Source: Lederbergia citrisecunda
GTDB lineage: Bacteria > Bacillota > Bacilli > Bacillales > Bacillaceae_C
Reading direction: 5' to 3'
DNA: 64,000 nucleotides
Assembly: GCF_018343695.1 (NCBI RefSeq)
Contig: NZ_JAGYPJ010000001.1
Location: forward strand, 2,839,992 to 2,903,991
Shown: positions 35,600 to 44,209 of the stretch, in pieces
Layout of the letters: every line of letters begins with the position of its first letter
Numbering within the stretch: position 1 is the stretch's first letter
Program-made: the position numbers and the translations under genes
The notes under the pieces: generated by a model
Told to the model about the DNA's origin: nothing
Database searches by the model: none
Seen by the model: the letters and a program-made list of their open reading frames with translations, nothing else

Positions 35600-36385
35600 T
35601 TACATCTCGTCCTTAAATAATTTTCTTGATTTCACAACCCAGTAAATTGAACCTGCTGCGATAATTGCAATCAATAGCTCTACTATATAAATATTTTTAA
35701 TCACACCTACTTGGTAAAGAGCCGCAGGGAAATCAAAAACTGCGTGAATGATAATCGCTAAGAAAAAAAACAAGATTTTTCGACTCCTGATTGCATACAT
35801 CACGAGAATCGAAAGACCAAGATGAATTGAAAGTGCACTTAATCGTTCTATCCCACCTAGCAAAATGATAAAGGATGAACCATTCGTCAATTGATCCTTA
35901 ATTGGAGTCATCGCTTCTTTTGTTTGATCACTCATAAGCAATGAGTCAAACGTTCCATTATTAATCATAAATGCAAAAACAATCATCACAATACTATTAA
36001 CTCCAACTAATAGAATGGCCTCCATCCCGCCATGTCCAAGTCCAAACGCCAGTCCGTCCTTCCACTCCCGATATTTTTTCAAAGCAAACTTCATCATAAT
36101 AAATCTGCCTGTTTCTTCAAAAATACCAGCCATTAGTCCTCCATATAGCATGAAAAGCCATGGATTTTCGAAAAACTGTTTCGTTGATTTATTCCATACT
36201 AGGAAATAGCTATGTAGAAGTCCTTCCAAAACCGAAGCAAATAGAAAAAACGTTGCCATTCCAATCAATAATACAATCAGCGATATTTTGTATCTTTTTT
36301 TGAAAAAAACAAGCAAAAATATAGGTGTACCAATTGCAATGATAAATGACATAATCAATGAAACAAGCGTCCCAGAACTTACCAT
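35600..36385 (-). CDS. YhfC-family intramembrane metalloprotease
   Basis: A 261-residue membrane protein with about seven segments. Putative zinc or catalytic residues lie in membrane helices, as in the CAAX protease-like group: EETGR (near 92), GLGHGGMEA (near 115) and IIIHAVFDF (near 215). The family is called YhfC. The substrate is unknown; the group includes proteins for bacteriocin immunity and membrane protein processing. It stands alone after the Moco genes on the same strand. Confidence 0.82.
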   Translation of the reverse strand: MVSSGTLVSLIMSFIIAIGTPIFLLVFFKKRYKISLIVLLIGMATFFLFASVLEGLLHSYFLVWNKSTKQFFENPWLFMLYGGLMAGIFEETGRFIMMKFALKKYREWKDGLAFGLGHGGMEAILLVGVNSIVMIVFAFMINNGTFDSLLMSDQTKEAMTPIKDQLTNGSSFIILLGGIERLSALSIHLGLSILVMYAIRSRKILFFFLAIIIHAVFDFPAALYQVGVIKNIYIVELLIAIIAAGSIYWVVKSRKLFKDEM

Positions 36386-36400
36386 ACTACTACTCCTTCC

Positions 36401-37417
36401 TTAACCTATTAAAGAATGATAGATTCTCCTCGCTTCGTCTAGATTTTTCGTGCCATGAACGAGAGCACGACCATCTTTAAAAAAGACTAAACTTCTTCCT
36501 TCTTTTACGATTGAAAGTAAGAAAGGGTTCCCTCCAACTTCATATCCCGCTGAACGCCACCTTTCAGCAAGTTGTTCCAATAAAAGCGACTCCCCTTCAG
36601 CCGGTCTAATTTGTACTGCATCCCTACCACATAAAACCGCCACTTTCGTATTGGCATCCGCTTGTAAAAATGGATAAGTACAGTCTTCCCCACAAGAAAG
36701 ACAAGCTTTATCTTTGAGTGCCCCAGTTTTTAGTGAAACATATTCATTATCCCAAAGATCAAACGAAACAAAGGTTTTTCGCACCGTGTCGCGATTACCA
36801 GATAAAATTTTTAAGGCTTCCGCACTTTGATGTGCCGTAACCATTTGAACTGTTGGCGCGATAATTCCAACGGTATCGCATGTTTGCCCCTGTAAAGGCA
36901 ATTTTTTCAATAAACATTGCAAACATGGAGTCTCCCCAGGAATAATCGTAAATGCCATACCGAAGCTTCCGACACAGGAACCGAAAATATAAGGGATATT
37001 ATACTTATGTGCAATGTCATTCATTAAAAATCTTGTTTCAAAGTTATCGGTTCCATCTATTAAAAGGTCGACATCTTCTATGATTCTTTCTACCAATGCA
37101 GCATCAGCCTGGGCAACGATTGCTTCAATATCAACTTCACTATTTATTTGCTGCAATCTTTTTTTTGCCGCTTCAGCTTTCGGCCATTTTTTTAGTGCAT
37201 CTTCTTCCGTAAACAGATGCTGTCTTTGTAGATTGCTCATTTCAACATAATCCCGGTCAATTATGGTTAGCTTTCTTACACCAGCTCTAGCAAGTGTCTC
37301 CGAAGTATGTGTACCTAGAGCTCCTACTCCAAGAATAAGTGCATGCTTTTTGGCAATTTCCTTTTGACCTTCTTCACCAATTTTTTTAAATAATATTTGC
37401 CGAGAATATCGATCCAT
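36401..37417 (-). CDS. moeB: Molybdopterin-synthase adenylyltransferase (MoeB/ThiF)
   Basis: Adenylates the C-terminal glycine of MoaD so it can be thiolated. The 338-residue protein has an ATP-binding Rossmann motif GVGALGTHTSETLARAG and the substrate-site RQHLF. Two CxxC zinc pairs are present (CLQC and CLSC, then GEDC). The C-terminal 80 residues form an extra domain that is smaller than a rhodanese. It starts 6 bases after moaD. ThiF of thiamine synthesis is a close relative, but the neighbours favour MoeB. Confidence 0.92.
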   Translation of the reverse strand: MDRYSRQILFKKIGEEGQKEIAKKHALILGVGALGTHTSETLARAGVRKLTIIDRDYVEMSNLQRQHLFTEEDALKKWPKAEAAKKRLQQINSEVDIEAIVAQADAALVERIIEDVDLLIDGTDNFETRFLMNDIAHKYNIPYIFGSCVGSFGMAFTIIPGETPCLQCLLKKLPLQGQTCDTVGIIAPTVQMVTAHQSAEALKILSGNRDTVRKTFVSFDLWDNEYVSLKTGALKDKACLSCGEDCTYPFLQADANTKVAVLCGRDAVQIRPAEGESLLLEQLAERWRSAGYEVGGNPFLLSIVKEGRSLVFFKDGRALVHGTKNLDEARRIYHSLIG

Positions 37418-37422
37418 GCTTA

Positions 37423-37656
37423 TTAGCCCCCGCTTACCGGTGGAATTAATGCAATCACATCTTCTTCGTTTATTACCGTTTCATCTGTAGCAAATTCTTC
37501 ATTGATGGCAATCATTATTCCAGCCAAGCTACCTAAATCTGTTTCTGACTCTAAATAATCACGCAGTTCCCTTACAGTTTTTCCTGAAACATCAAAAGTT
37601 AGGTTACTGCTCCCAGCCTGCTCTTTTAAATGGGCAAATAATAAAATTTTATTCAA
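37423..37656 (-). CDS. moaD: Molybdopterin synthase small subunit
   Basis: A 77-residue ubiquitin-like protein that carries the sulfur for molybdopterin as a C-terminal thiocarboxylate. The terminal Gly-Gly is present (ALIPPVSGG), as is the preceding VINEEDVIAL. It overlaps moaE by 8 bases and precedes moeB by 6 bases, consistent with a tightly coupled operon. Confidence 0.94.
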   Translation of the reverse strand: MNKILLFAHLKEQAGSSNLTFDVSGKTVRELRDYLESETDLGSLAGIMIAINEEFATDETVINEEDVIALIPPVSGG

Positions 37657-38113
37657 TTAACTCTGCCTCCTCCGGTTTCCCATCCACATATTCCTTCGTT
37701 CCTTGTTGGTTGCCAATCCACTGCTCCCCGTCTTCCCAATGTTCCTTTTTCCAAATTGGAACAATTTCTTTAATCCTCTCAATGGCGTAGCGATTTGCTT
37801 CATATGCTTCTGGACGATGTGGTGAAGAAACAGCAATCGCAACAGCAATATCACTTATTTCTAGCCGTCCAATTCTATGTGAAATTGCTGCTTCTACTTC
37901 TGGCCAGCGTTCCTTCATTTCCGCTACAATTTGTTCAAGCTTTTTCAATGCCATTGCTTCATATGCCTCGTATTCCAAATACAGCGTTTTTCTGCCATGT
38001 GTAAGTTCGCGAACGGTTCCAATAAAAGTAGTAATAGCCCCTGCTTCCCTTCTCACCACTTTGGCGTATATTTCCTCTATCTTGATAGGGTCCCTAGTGA
38101 TTTCACAATTCAA
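37649..38113 (-). CDS. moaE: Molybdopterin synthase large subunit
   Basis: Catalyses insertion of sulfur into precursor Z together with MoaD. The 154-residue protein has AGAITTFIGTVR at the start and HRIGRLEISDIAVAIAVSS. The catalytic lysine region is PIWKKEHWEDG. It overlaps mobA by 4 bases (ATGA). Confidence 0.95.
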   Translation of the reverse strand: MNCEITRDPIKIEEIYAKVVRREAGAITTFIGTVRELTHGRKTLYLEYEAYEAMALKKLEQIVAEMKERWPEVEAAISHRIGRLEISDIAVAIAVSSPHRPEAYEANRYAIERIKEIVPIWKKEHWEDGEQWIGNQQGTKEYVDGKPEEAELIE

Positions 38114-38694
38114 TGAAGTTCTCTCCTTTCAATTATGTTTTTCGCTTCTAAGTAATCCTCTTTAGTATTCATATTCCGTAAAACTGATGAATTTCCAATT
38201 TCAATATACTCAACCTCAATACGATCGAGCAAAGATTTAACTGCCCTTTTATCGTCTTTTAGAGTTTCAATTACGTCTTTAAGAATCCTAGTGTTATAGA
38301 CAGCAAATAAAGGATGGATTTGTCCATCTGCTACAGGAATAACCGCATCTACTTTTTTGTCAATGATTGTTTGTTCTAACTGCCTTGCTAATTTGTTGGA
38401 AGCTAAAGGCATATCGCAAGCAACAACAAAGCATAATCCCTCTCCCGCGGCAGTAAAGCCAGTTAACATTCCAGCTAGTGGTCCTTGACCTTTAAATGTC
38501 TCTGAATCTTCTAAGATTAGAACCGAATCATCTATTTGGGGAAGCTCCTCATTGGCGATAATAATGACCTTTTCCGAAACTGGAATAAATTCCTCTATCA
38601 ATCGATCAATTATTCGTTTTCCGCCTATTTTCATTAAAGCCTTATTTTCACCCATGCGACTTGATTTTCCCCCAGCTAAAATAATCGTATTCAC
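38110..38694 (-). CDS. mobA: Molybdenum cofactor guanylyltransferase
   Basis: Attaches GMP to molybdopterin to form the dinucleotide cofactor. The 194-residue protein has the nucleotide-binding start ILAGGKSSRMGENKALM, the LAGMLTGF segment and a metal-binding aspartate in VACDMPLAS. It is the first gene of mobA-moaE-moaD-moeB. moaA, moaC, moaB, moeA and mobB are not in the window and must be elsewhere. The upstream gap is only 74 bases and holds no moco riboswitch. Confidence 0.93.
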   Translation of the reverse strand: MNTIILAGGKSSRMGENKALMKIGGKRIIDRLIEEFIPVSEKVIIIANEELPQIDDSVLILEDSETFKGQGPLAGMLTGFTAAGEGLCFVVACDMPLASNKLARQLEQTIIDKKVDAVIPVADGQIHPLFAVYNTRILKDVIETLKDDKRAVKSLLDRIEVEYIEIGNSSVLRNMNTKEDYLEAKNIIERRELH

Positions 38695-38768
38695 ATAATC
38701 GCCCCCTTTAAAAATAGATTTACTACTGGGAAGAAGTCTTATATTCTTTAAGTATGAGGTGAGTTTAG

Positions 38769-39342
38769 ATGAAATTTAAAAAGATATTACTATGTATACT
38801 GCCTTTTGCCGTATTCGGTATAACGATGTGGATAAAAACCGGAAATTGGATAATCGCTGGCAAGTTGCCAATAGCAAATGGACAATATGAATATGCCATT
38901 ATTCTCGGTGCAAAAGTAAATGGCGAGGTCCCATCACTTTCTTTGCGTTACAGACTTGAAGCCGCTCTAGATTATGCAAAAGTCCATCCAAATGTAAAAT
39001 TAATTTTATCTGGAGGACAGGGTCCTGATGAAGATATATCTGAAGCAGAAGCAATGAAACAATATCTCATAGAAAATGGCGTCGATGAAGATCGTTTAAT
39101 TCGAAACAGCATCAACTTCCACCTATGAAAATATTAAATTTTCCAAGAAACTCCTCCCTGCTTCCGTTAACTCTGTTACGATCATTACTAGCGATTATCA
39201 TCTCGCTCGGGCCCGAGAAATTGCGCGGCAACTAGATTTAGAGTCAGATGCCGTGGCGGCAAAAACACCAAAAGTCGTTGAATGGAAATTAACGACCCGC
39301 GAACGTCTTGCATTATTAAAAACTTCAGTATTTGGGAAGTAG
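38769..39342 (+). pseudogene. DUF218/YdcF-family protein split by a frameshift
   Basis: The first frame (38769-39128) has an N-terminal membrane segment and the DUF218 start (YAIILGAKVNGEVPSLSLRY, LILSGGQGPDEDISEAEA). It then stops prematurely. The other frame continues with TSTYENIKFSKKLLPASVN, VTIITSDYHLARAREIARQL and a normal C-terminus to 39342. Removing one base near 39108-39112 (R-N-S-S-T-S-T) would restore a protein of about 190 residues. Family members act at the cell envelope. Real decay and a sequencing indel are both possible. Confidence 0.75.
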
Positions 39343-39344
39343 TG

Positions 39345-39379
39345 AAAAATCGAGTGTTAGCAGTACAGACACTCGATTT
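39345..39379 (-). terminator. Terminator of the Uma2-like gene
   Basis: On the minus strand AAATCGAGTGT and ACACTCGATTT pair over 11 bp and are followed by TTTCAC. It overlaps the last codons of the gene. Confidence 0.75.
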
Positions 39380-39947
39380 ACATCTCACTAAAAATATCCA
39401 TCAATTCAAGATTTAATCCATCTAAGAACTTCGAAGAAATTGTTCCTACCTTTGTTTTTACATCATGTTGCTCATACATACCTTCATCATTAAGCTTGTA
39501 AACAGTAATTGACTCTAGCATTGGATTAACAATCCAATATTCTTTCACACCATAAGTCATATAAATATTTAATTTCGTAATTAAATCATGGGACTGATTA
39601 GATGGACTGAGGATTTCTATAATTAAGCTTGGTACTCCGACATATTTGGAATCGGTAAATCCCTTTTTGTCGCAAATAATAACGAGATCTGGAATAACAA
39701 TTTTTGTGCCATCCATTTTTTCACTTTTCAACTCAATATCAAATGGTGCTGAAATAACTTCACAAGACGTCCCTTCCAAAAAACGATCCAATTTAACAAG
39801 AAGCTCCCTAGATACTCGTTGGTGCATTGTCGATGGAGAGGGTGTAATATAAATAAATCCATCGATATATTCCAAAAGTTCATCTGTATTCTCACAAATA
39901 TGTATATACTCATTCAACGTAACTTGATTTTTTTGATAAAGAGTCAT
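39378..39947 (-). CDS. Uma2 family putative endonuclease
   Basis: A 189-residue restriction-endonuclease-like fold protein (DUF820/Uma2). The expected acidic and lysine active-site residues are in IVIPDLVIICD and VPSLIIEILSPSNQSHDL, and YGVKEYWIVNP follows. The ATG at 39947 has GGGTG 8 bases upstream; two earlier in-frame starts overlap this site. Family members are common, often multi-copy, with unclear biological role. It stands alone. Confidence 0.88.
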   Translation of the reverse strand: MTLYQKNQVTLNEYIHICENTDELLEYIDGFIYITPSPSTMHQRVSRELLVKLDRFLEGTSCEVISAPFDIELKSEKMDGTKIVIPDLVIICDKKGFTDSKYVGVPSLIIEILSPSNQSHDLITKLNIYMTYGVKEYWIVNPMLESITVYKLNDEGMYEQHDVKTKVGTISSKFLDGLNLELMDIFSEM

Positions 39948-40011
39948 GATCATCACCCTTTCTTAATAAGAAAATTATAACACATACTTTTCAAAATTTT
40001 TAAAAAGGATA

Positions 40012-40040
40012 TTGACAGCCTTTTTATGTAATGGTAACAT
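40012..40040 (+). promoter_or_regulatory. Sigma-A promoter of the ABC-2 exporter operon
   Basis: TTGACA at 40012-40017, a 17-bp spacer and TAACAT at 40035-40040. It lies 36 bases upstream of the TTG start at 40076, which itself has AAGGAGG. Confidence 0.75.
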
Positions 40041-40075
40041 TTCCCTTCTGATTATGTTTTTAAGGAGGGAAATGT

Positions 40076-41053
40076 TTGATTAGAATTGAAGGTTTAAATA
40101 AATCATTTAAGGTTGCCAAGCGCTCAACTGGACTTAAGAATTCACTGAAAGCGCTTTTTTATCGTGAGCATACGATTGTCCGAGCGCTTAAGGATATTTC
40201 TTTCTCCATTGAACCGGGAGAAATTGTCGGTTATATCGGTCCTAATGGTGCCGGAAAATCTACTACGATTAAAGTGATGAGCGGCATATTAGTACCCGAT
40301 AGCGGAGAATGCAAAATTATGGGATATACTCCTTGGAAAGAACGAGTTTCATATGTTAAAAATATCGGAGTTGTTTTCGGTCAGCGTTCGCAGCTTTGGT
40401 GGGATGTTCCAGTTATGGATTCATTTGAACTTTTGCGTGATATTTATAAAATTCCTCCGCAAGAATATAAAGAAAATGTTGATTTATTAGTAGAAACGCT
40501 TGAACTAAACGAGCTTATTAACACGCCGGTACGACAGTTGAGCTTAGGACAGCGGATTCGTTGTGAAATTGCTGCTTCTTTATTACATAGTCCGAGCGTA
40601 TTATTTTTGGATGAACCGACCATTGGACTTGATGCCCTTTCCAAAATAGCCGTACGTAATTTTATCAAAACGATAAACAAAGAAAAAGGCGTGACAGTTA
40701 TCCTCACCACGCATGATATGAACGATATTGAAGCACTTGCCGATCGAGTCATTTTAATCGGAAAAGGAAGTTTACTATATGATGGAAAGCTGAATGAACT
40801 ACGGAAAAAGTACGGATCAAACAAAATGGTAACGGTCGATTACAGAGAGGCCACGCAGCATTTCGAAATATATGGAGCGACTGTACTCTCTCAAACTAGC
40901 GACAGAGCAGTATTAAGCGTGGATACAGAGAAAGTAATGGTTTCTGATGTCATTGCTACATTATCAAGCTTGGTAGAAATCGTTGACCTTTCGATCGATT
41001 CGCAGCCAATTGAAGAAATCATTGTTCAGTTATATAAGGAGTACCAAATATGA
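40076..41053 (+). CDS. ABC-2 exporter ATP-binding protein
   Basis: A 325-residue ATPase: Walker A GPNGAGKS near 60, signature LSLGQR near 158, Walker B VLFLDEP near 175 and a switch His in LTTHD. An extra segment between the first strands (RSTGLKNSLKALFYREH) and a C-terminal domain after 250 mark it as the YadG-like or DUF4162-type exporter group. The start is TTG with AAGGAGG at 7 bases. It overlaps the next gene by 4 bases. The cargo is unknown. Confidence 0.9.
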   Translation: MIRIEGLNKSFKVAKRSTGLKNSLKALFYREHTIVRALKDISFSIEPGEIVGYIGPNGAGKSTTIKVMSGILVPDSGECKIMGYTPWKERVSYVKNIGVVFGQRSQLWWDVPVMDSFELLRDIYKIPPQEYKENVDLLVETLELNELINTPVRQLSLGQRIRCEIAASLLHSPSVLFLDEPTIGLDALSKIAVRNFIKTINKEKGVTVILTTHDMNDIEALADRVILIGKGSLLYDGKLNELRKKYGSNKMVTVDYREATQHFEIYGATVLSQTSDRAVLSVDTEKVMVSDVIATLSSLVEIVDLSIDSQPIEEIIVQLYKEYQI

Positions 41054-41853
41054 ATGCATATATCTCTGTCTTGAAGTTAAGGCTGATGAACGGTATGCAA
41101 TATCGGACAGCGGCGCTAGCTGGTGTAGCAACGCAGTTTTTTTGGGGATTTATGTACATTATGATCTTTGAGGCATTCTACGAACATGCTATACAAACTC
41201 CACCAATGTCATTAAAGGAAATAATTATATATCTCTGGCTTCAACAAGCGTTCCTTGCCTTCATCATGCTCTGGTTCCGTGATAACGAGCTTTTCGATCT
41301 TATTACAAGTGGAAATATTGCGTATGAGCTTTGTAGACCTTGTGAAATCTACGGTTTTTGGTATGCAAAGTTGCTTGCCCAACGTCTATCCAGTGCCATT
41401 CTTCGTAGCTTTCCAATCCTTATTGTAGCGTTTATACTTCCACAGCCTTACAGAATGACATTACCATCAGACTTCACTACCTTTCTTTTATTTTTAACAT
41501 CTATCATTCTTGGATTATTGCTTTTAGTCTCCATCTCCATATTCATTTACATCTCTGTCTTTATTACGATGTCACCAGTGGGATCTTTACTGATGTTCAG
41601 TGTTATCGGTGAATTTTTTGCAGGACTGACGATTCCCATTCCGTTAATGCCGACTTGGATGCAAAATATCGCCTATATGCTGCCATTTCGTCTCACTGCC
41701 GATTTTCCTTTTCGTGTCTATTCCGGGCATATCCCTCAGGATGAGGCTTTAATCGGTATTCTTTTTCAACTAATATGGCTGGTTGTTCTTGTTTTACTTG
41801 GGAGATTTGCTTTCCATAAAGCATTGCAAAGAGTCGTAGTTCAAGGGGGGTAA
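41050..41853 (+). CDS. ABC-2 family permease subunit 1
   Basis: A 267-residue membrane protein with six segments of the ABC-2 type (DUF990-like group). It has the conserved early segment (YISVLKLRLMNGMQYRTAAL) and LPFRLTADFPFRVYSG near the end. Its ATG overlaps the ATPase stop. It probably pairs with the following permease to form a heterodimeric channel. Confidence 0.85.
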   Translation: MNAYISVLKLRLMNGMQYRTAALAGVATQFFWGFMYIMIFEAFYEHAIQTPPMSLKEIIIYLWLQQAFLAFIMLWFRDNELFDLITSGNIAYELCRPCEIYGFWYAKLLAQRLSSAILRSFPILIVAFILPQPYRMTLPSDFTTFLLFLTSIILGLLLLVSISIFIYISVFITMSPVGSLLMFSVIGEFFAGLTIPIPLMPTWMQNIAYMLPFRLTADFPFRVYSGHIPQDEALIGILFQLIWLVVLVLLGRFAFHKALQRVVVQGG

Positions 41854-41859
41854 GGCTGG

Positions 41860-42642
41860 ATGAGCTTATATTTAAAATATCTTCACATATTGTTTAAATC
41901 ACAAATGCAGTATCGAACATCGTTTTGGTTATTATCGCTCGGTCAATTTTTCATTCCTTTTTCCGTTTTTGCCGGGCTATATTTTCTATTTGAACGCTTC
42001 GGACAAATAAAGGGATGGACATTTTTTGAAGTGGCCCTTTGCTTTGCCGTAATCCATATGGCATTTGCTATCAGTGAGTGTTTTGCACGGGGATTTGATT
42101 CGTTTTCTTCCCTTGTGAGAAATGGAAATTTTGATAGATTACTCGTACGACCTAGAGGTACAATCATCCAAGTAATGGGGTCTCAATTTGAATTTACGAG
42201 ATTAGGAAGACTAATTCAAAGCGTCGTCGTCTTAGTTTGGGCATTAAGTAACTTACCGATTGAATGGAGTATTGTTAAAGTTTGCATCCTTATGTTGATG
42301 GTCATTAGCGGGGTTTTTATTTTTACAGGCATATTCATGCTAGCAGCTACATTATGTTTTTGGACGATCCAAGGACTTGAAGTCGTGAACATTTTTACAG
42401 ACGGCGGCAGAGAAATGGCACAATACCCATTAAATATTTACCACAAATGGGTGACGAAATTTTTTACGTTCGTCATTCCATTTGGATGCGTAAACTACTT
42501 ACCCTTACTGTATGTGTTAGGGAGAAGCGAAGGACAATCCATTATATATATGTTGGCTCCTGTAGCTGGAATTGTTTTTATTTTTCCTTGTTTACTTGTT
42601 TGGCGATTTGGAGTACGACATTATCGATCGACTGGGTCGTGA
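41860..42642 (+). CDS. ABC-2 family permease subunit 2
   Basis: A 260-residue membrane protein with six segments, related in layout to the preceding gene (start YLKYLHILFKSQMQYRTSFW). It has the typical FDRLLVRPRG and YPLNIYHKWVTKFFTFVIPF motifs. It begins 7 bases after the first permease. Export of a drug, lipid or peptide is possible but not shown. I see no gene between its stop and 42869. Confidence 0.85.
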   Translation: MSLYLKYLHILFKSQMQYRTSFWLLSLGQFFIPFSVFAGLYFLFERFGQIKGWTFFEVALCFAVIHMAFAISECFARGFDSFSSLVRNGNFDRLLVRPRGTIIQVMGSQFEFTRLGRLIQSVVVLVWALSNLPIEWSIVKVCILMLMVISGVFIFTGIFMLAATLCFWTIQGLEVVNIFTDGGREMAQYPLNIYHKWVTKFFTFVIPFGCVNYLPLLYVLGRSEGQSIIYMLAPVAGIVFIFPCLLVWRFGVRHYRSTGS

Positions 42643-42868
42643 GTATACGGATGGGGTTTACTATGGGGAATTTTTGATTCGTGTAAATTTACGGAACAAC
42701 AAAAAATCACTTTGTTATTTGAATCTCAAACTTATATACAAAGTTGATGACCTTCATCTTGAATATTTCTTCAATTAAAGTCGTCTGTATTCATTGGTGA
42801 ACTTTCACTTTGATTTTATAAACAATTAAACAATATTAGATTGATTAATTCTTTTGAGGAGAGATAAT

Positions 42869-43258
42869 ATGGGTCAAATTAAAATTTACGGGGTTAAAGA
42901 AAAGCTAAATCCAATTAAGGAAACTTTATCGAACGTAGTTCATTCTTGTATGGTTGATGCGCTTAAATATCCTTCAGATAAGAAATTTCATCGTTTTTTC
43001 CCTATGGATAAAAATAACTTTTATTATGCAAATGGAAGAACTGAAGCATATACCATCATCGAGATTAGTATGTTTGAGGGTAGAACAGTTGAATCAAAAA
43101 AACGATTAATAAAGTTGTTATTTGAACGTATTAGTACAGAATTAGAAATATCCCCTCAAGATGTTGAGATTACTATTTTTGAAACACCAAAACATAATTG
43201 GGGCATAAGGGGATTACCTGGTGATGAGTTGGTTTTGAATTATAACGTAAATGTGTAA
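42869..43258 (+). CDS. Tautomerase family protein
   Basis: A 129-residue protein of the tautomerase superfamily, in the longer type (fused double subunit). Unlike 4-oxalocrotonate tautomerases its second residue is Gly (MGQIKIYGVK), so the usual Pro-1 base is absent at the mature N-terminus. The conserved C-terminal block (DVEITIFETPKHNWGIRG) is present. The ATG at 42869 has GGAG 7 bases upstream. The activity is uncertain. Confidence 0.8.
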   Translation: MGQIKIYGVKEKLNPIKETLSNVVHSCMVDALKYPSDKKFHRFFPMDKNNFYYANGRTEAYTIIEISMFEGRTVESKKRLIKLLFERISTELEISPQDVEITIFETPKHNWGIRGLPGDELVLNYNVNV

Positions 43259-43263
43259 GCTTA

Positions 43264-43290
43264 GAGGTGGTTATTTACTAACCACCTTTA
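43264..43290. terminator. Bidirectional terminator after the tautomerase gene
   Basis: AGGTGGTTA and TAACCACCT pair perfectly around TTTAC, followed by TTTATC. It lies between convergent genes and overlaps the end of the minus-strand one. Confidence 0.75.
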
Positions 43291-43969
43291 TCAAACTTCT
43301 TACTTTGTATAGCAGCCATGATTTAATGACCGATTCATCAGAACGATGAGAAGCCACCTTATTTAAAAAATAAAAATCGCTTGGTTCAATTTCCATTTTT
43401 GCAATAGGTAATACGGATCGTTCACTTACCCACTCATTGAATTTAATAACACCTTTACTTATATTGATAAAGGTGTCTTCTGGCAACAAATAAATCATTC
43501 CAGTTGTCCACGGCATATTTATAAGTGTTGGTTTAGTTAAAGAATAAAAGTGAAAATACTTTTTGCCATTCGTGGAAACCGATCCATTTCTTATATTTCC
43601 AACTATTTTACTCTTATCTAAAATTGCATAGAAAATGGGCCACATTGGATCTTTGGTAGCAAATATTGCCGTCGTCATTTCCCCATTAAATAAGGTCTGC
43701 CTGCGAGGTTCAAAAGTATGTATATCTTTATTATTCGAGCCATGTAAAACGACTCGTTTATTTTTTGATAAGAAATAAAGAAATTTGTATTTGGGGATAT
43801 CTAGGTTGTAGGCGATTAATTTATCCGCTTTTTTACAAGAACTTTCGAATAAATGATTAAAGGCGTGTTCTTCTTCTTTACTAATCGATATTTTTGGTAA
43901 AGGATAGAAGATAATACGCAAAAGAGTATTCATAAGTACTGTTTTCAACCAAATTCCCCCGACCTTCAC
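43271..43969 (-). CDS. Uncharacterised protein, possibly ADP-ribosyltransferase-fold
   Basis: A 232-residue soluble protein that I do not recognise. The central segment VVLHGSNNKDIHTFEPRR, followed by NGEMTTAIFATKDPMWPIFYAIL, resembles the first strands of ADP-ribosyltransferase-fold proteins (His in HGS as NAD-binding residue). This is only a visual likeness. The start is GTG, sharing one base with the stop of the preceding small membrane protein gene and with GAGGGG before it. An earlier ATG at 43993 has no ribosome site. The two genes are probably translated together. Confidence 0.6.
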   Translation of the reverse strand: MKVGGIWLKTVLMNTLLRIIFYPLPKISISKEEEHAFNHLFESSCKKADKLIAYNLDIPKYKFLYFLSKNKRVVLHGSNNKDIHTFEPRRQTLFNGEMTTAIFATKDPMWPIFYAILDKSKIVGNIRNGSVSTNGKKYFHFYSLTKPTLINMPWTTGMIYLLPEDTFINISKGVIKFNEWVSERSVLPIAKMEIEPSDFYFLNKVASHRSDESVIKSWLLYKVRSLIKVVSK

Positions 43970-44172
43970 TATATCTTCCCCTCTTTTATCCATCGCTGGA
44001 TTCTATAACTTCCGTAAATAGATACTAGCAAGAGAATAATGCTTATTAAGACCCAAATGAACAACTCGTTAATTTTTAGTAATCCTTTCTCGTTTTTCAC
44101 AATAAAAATAATAACAGCAGCAAACATTAAGTAACACATAATATTTGGGATAATCCATATCACTTTTTTCAA
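43969..44172 (-). CDS. Small two-helix membrane protein
   Basis: A 67-residue protein with two membrane segments (about 5-26 and 38-57) and a basic end (YRIQRWIKEGK). The start is TTG with a strong AGGAGGAG site. Its stop is fused to the GTG of the next gene. A coupled membrane partner of the downstream protein is possible. I do not recognise the family. Confidence 0.65.
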   Translation of the reverse strand: MKKVIWIIPNIMCYLMFAAVIIFIVKNEKGLLKINELFIWVLISIILLLVSIYGSYRIQRWIKEGKI

Positions 44173-44209
44173 AAAAGACTCCTCCTGAAATTGTTTCAGA
44201 GTAGTAGAT

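Noticed and set aside
38695-38768. Molybdenum cofactor riboswitch before mobA
   Set aside because: The gap is only 74 bases and has none of the conserved blocks.
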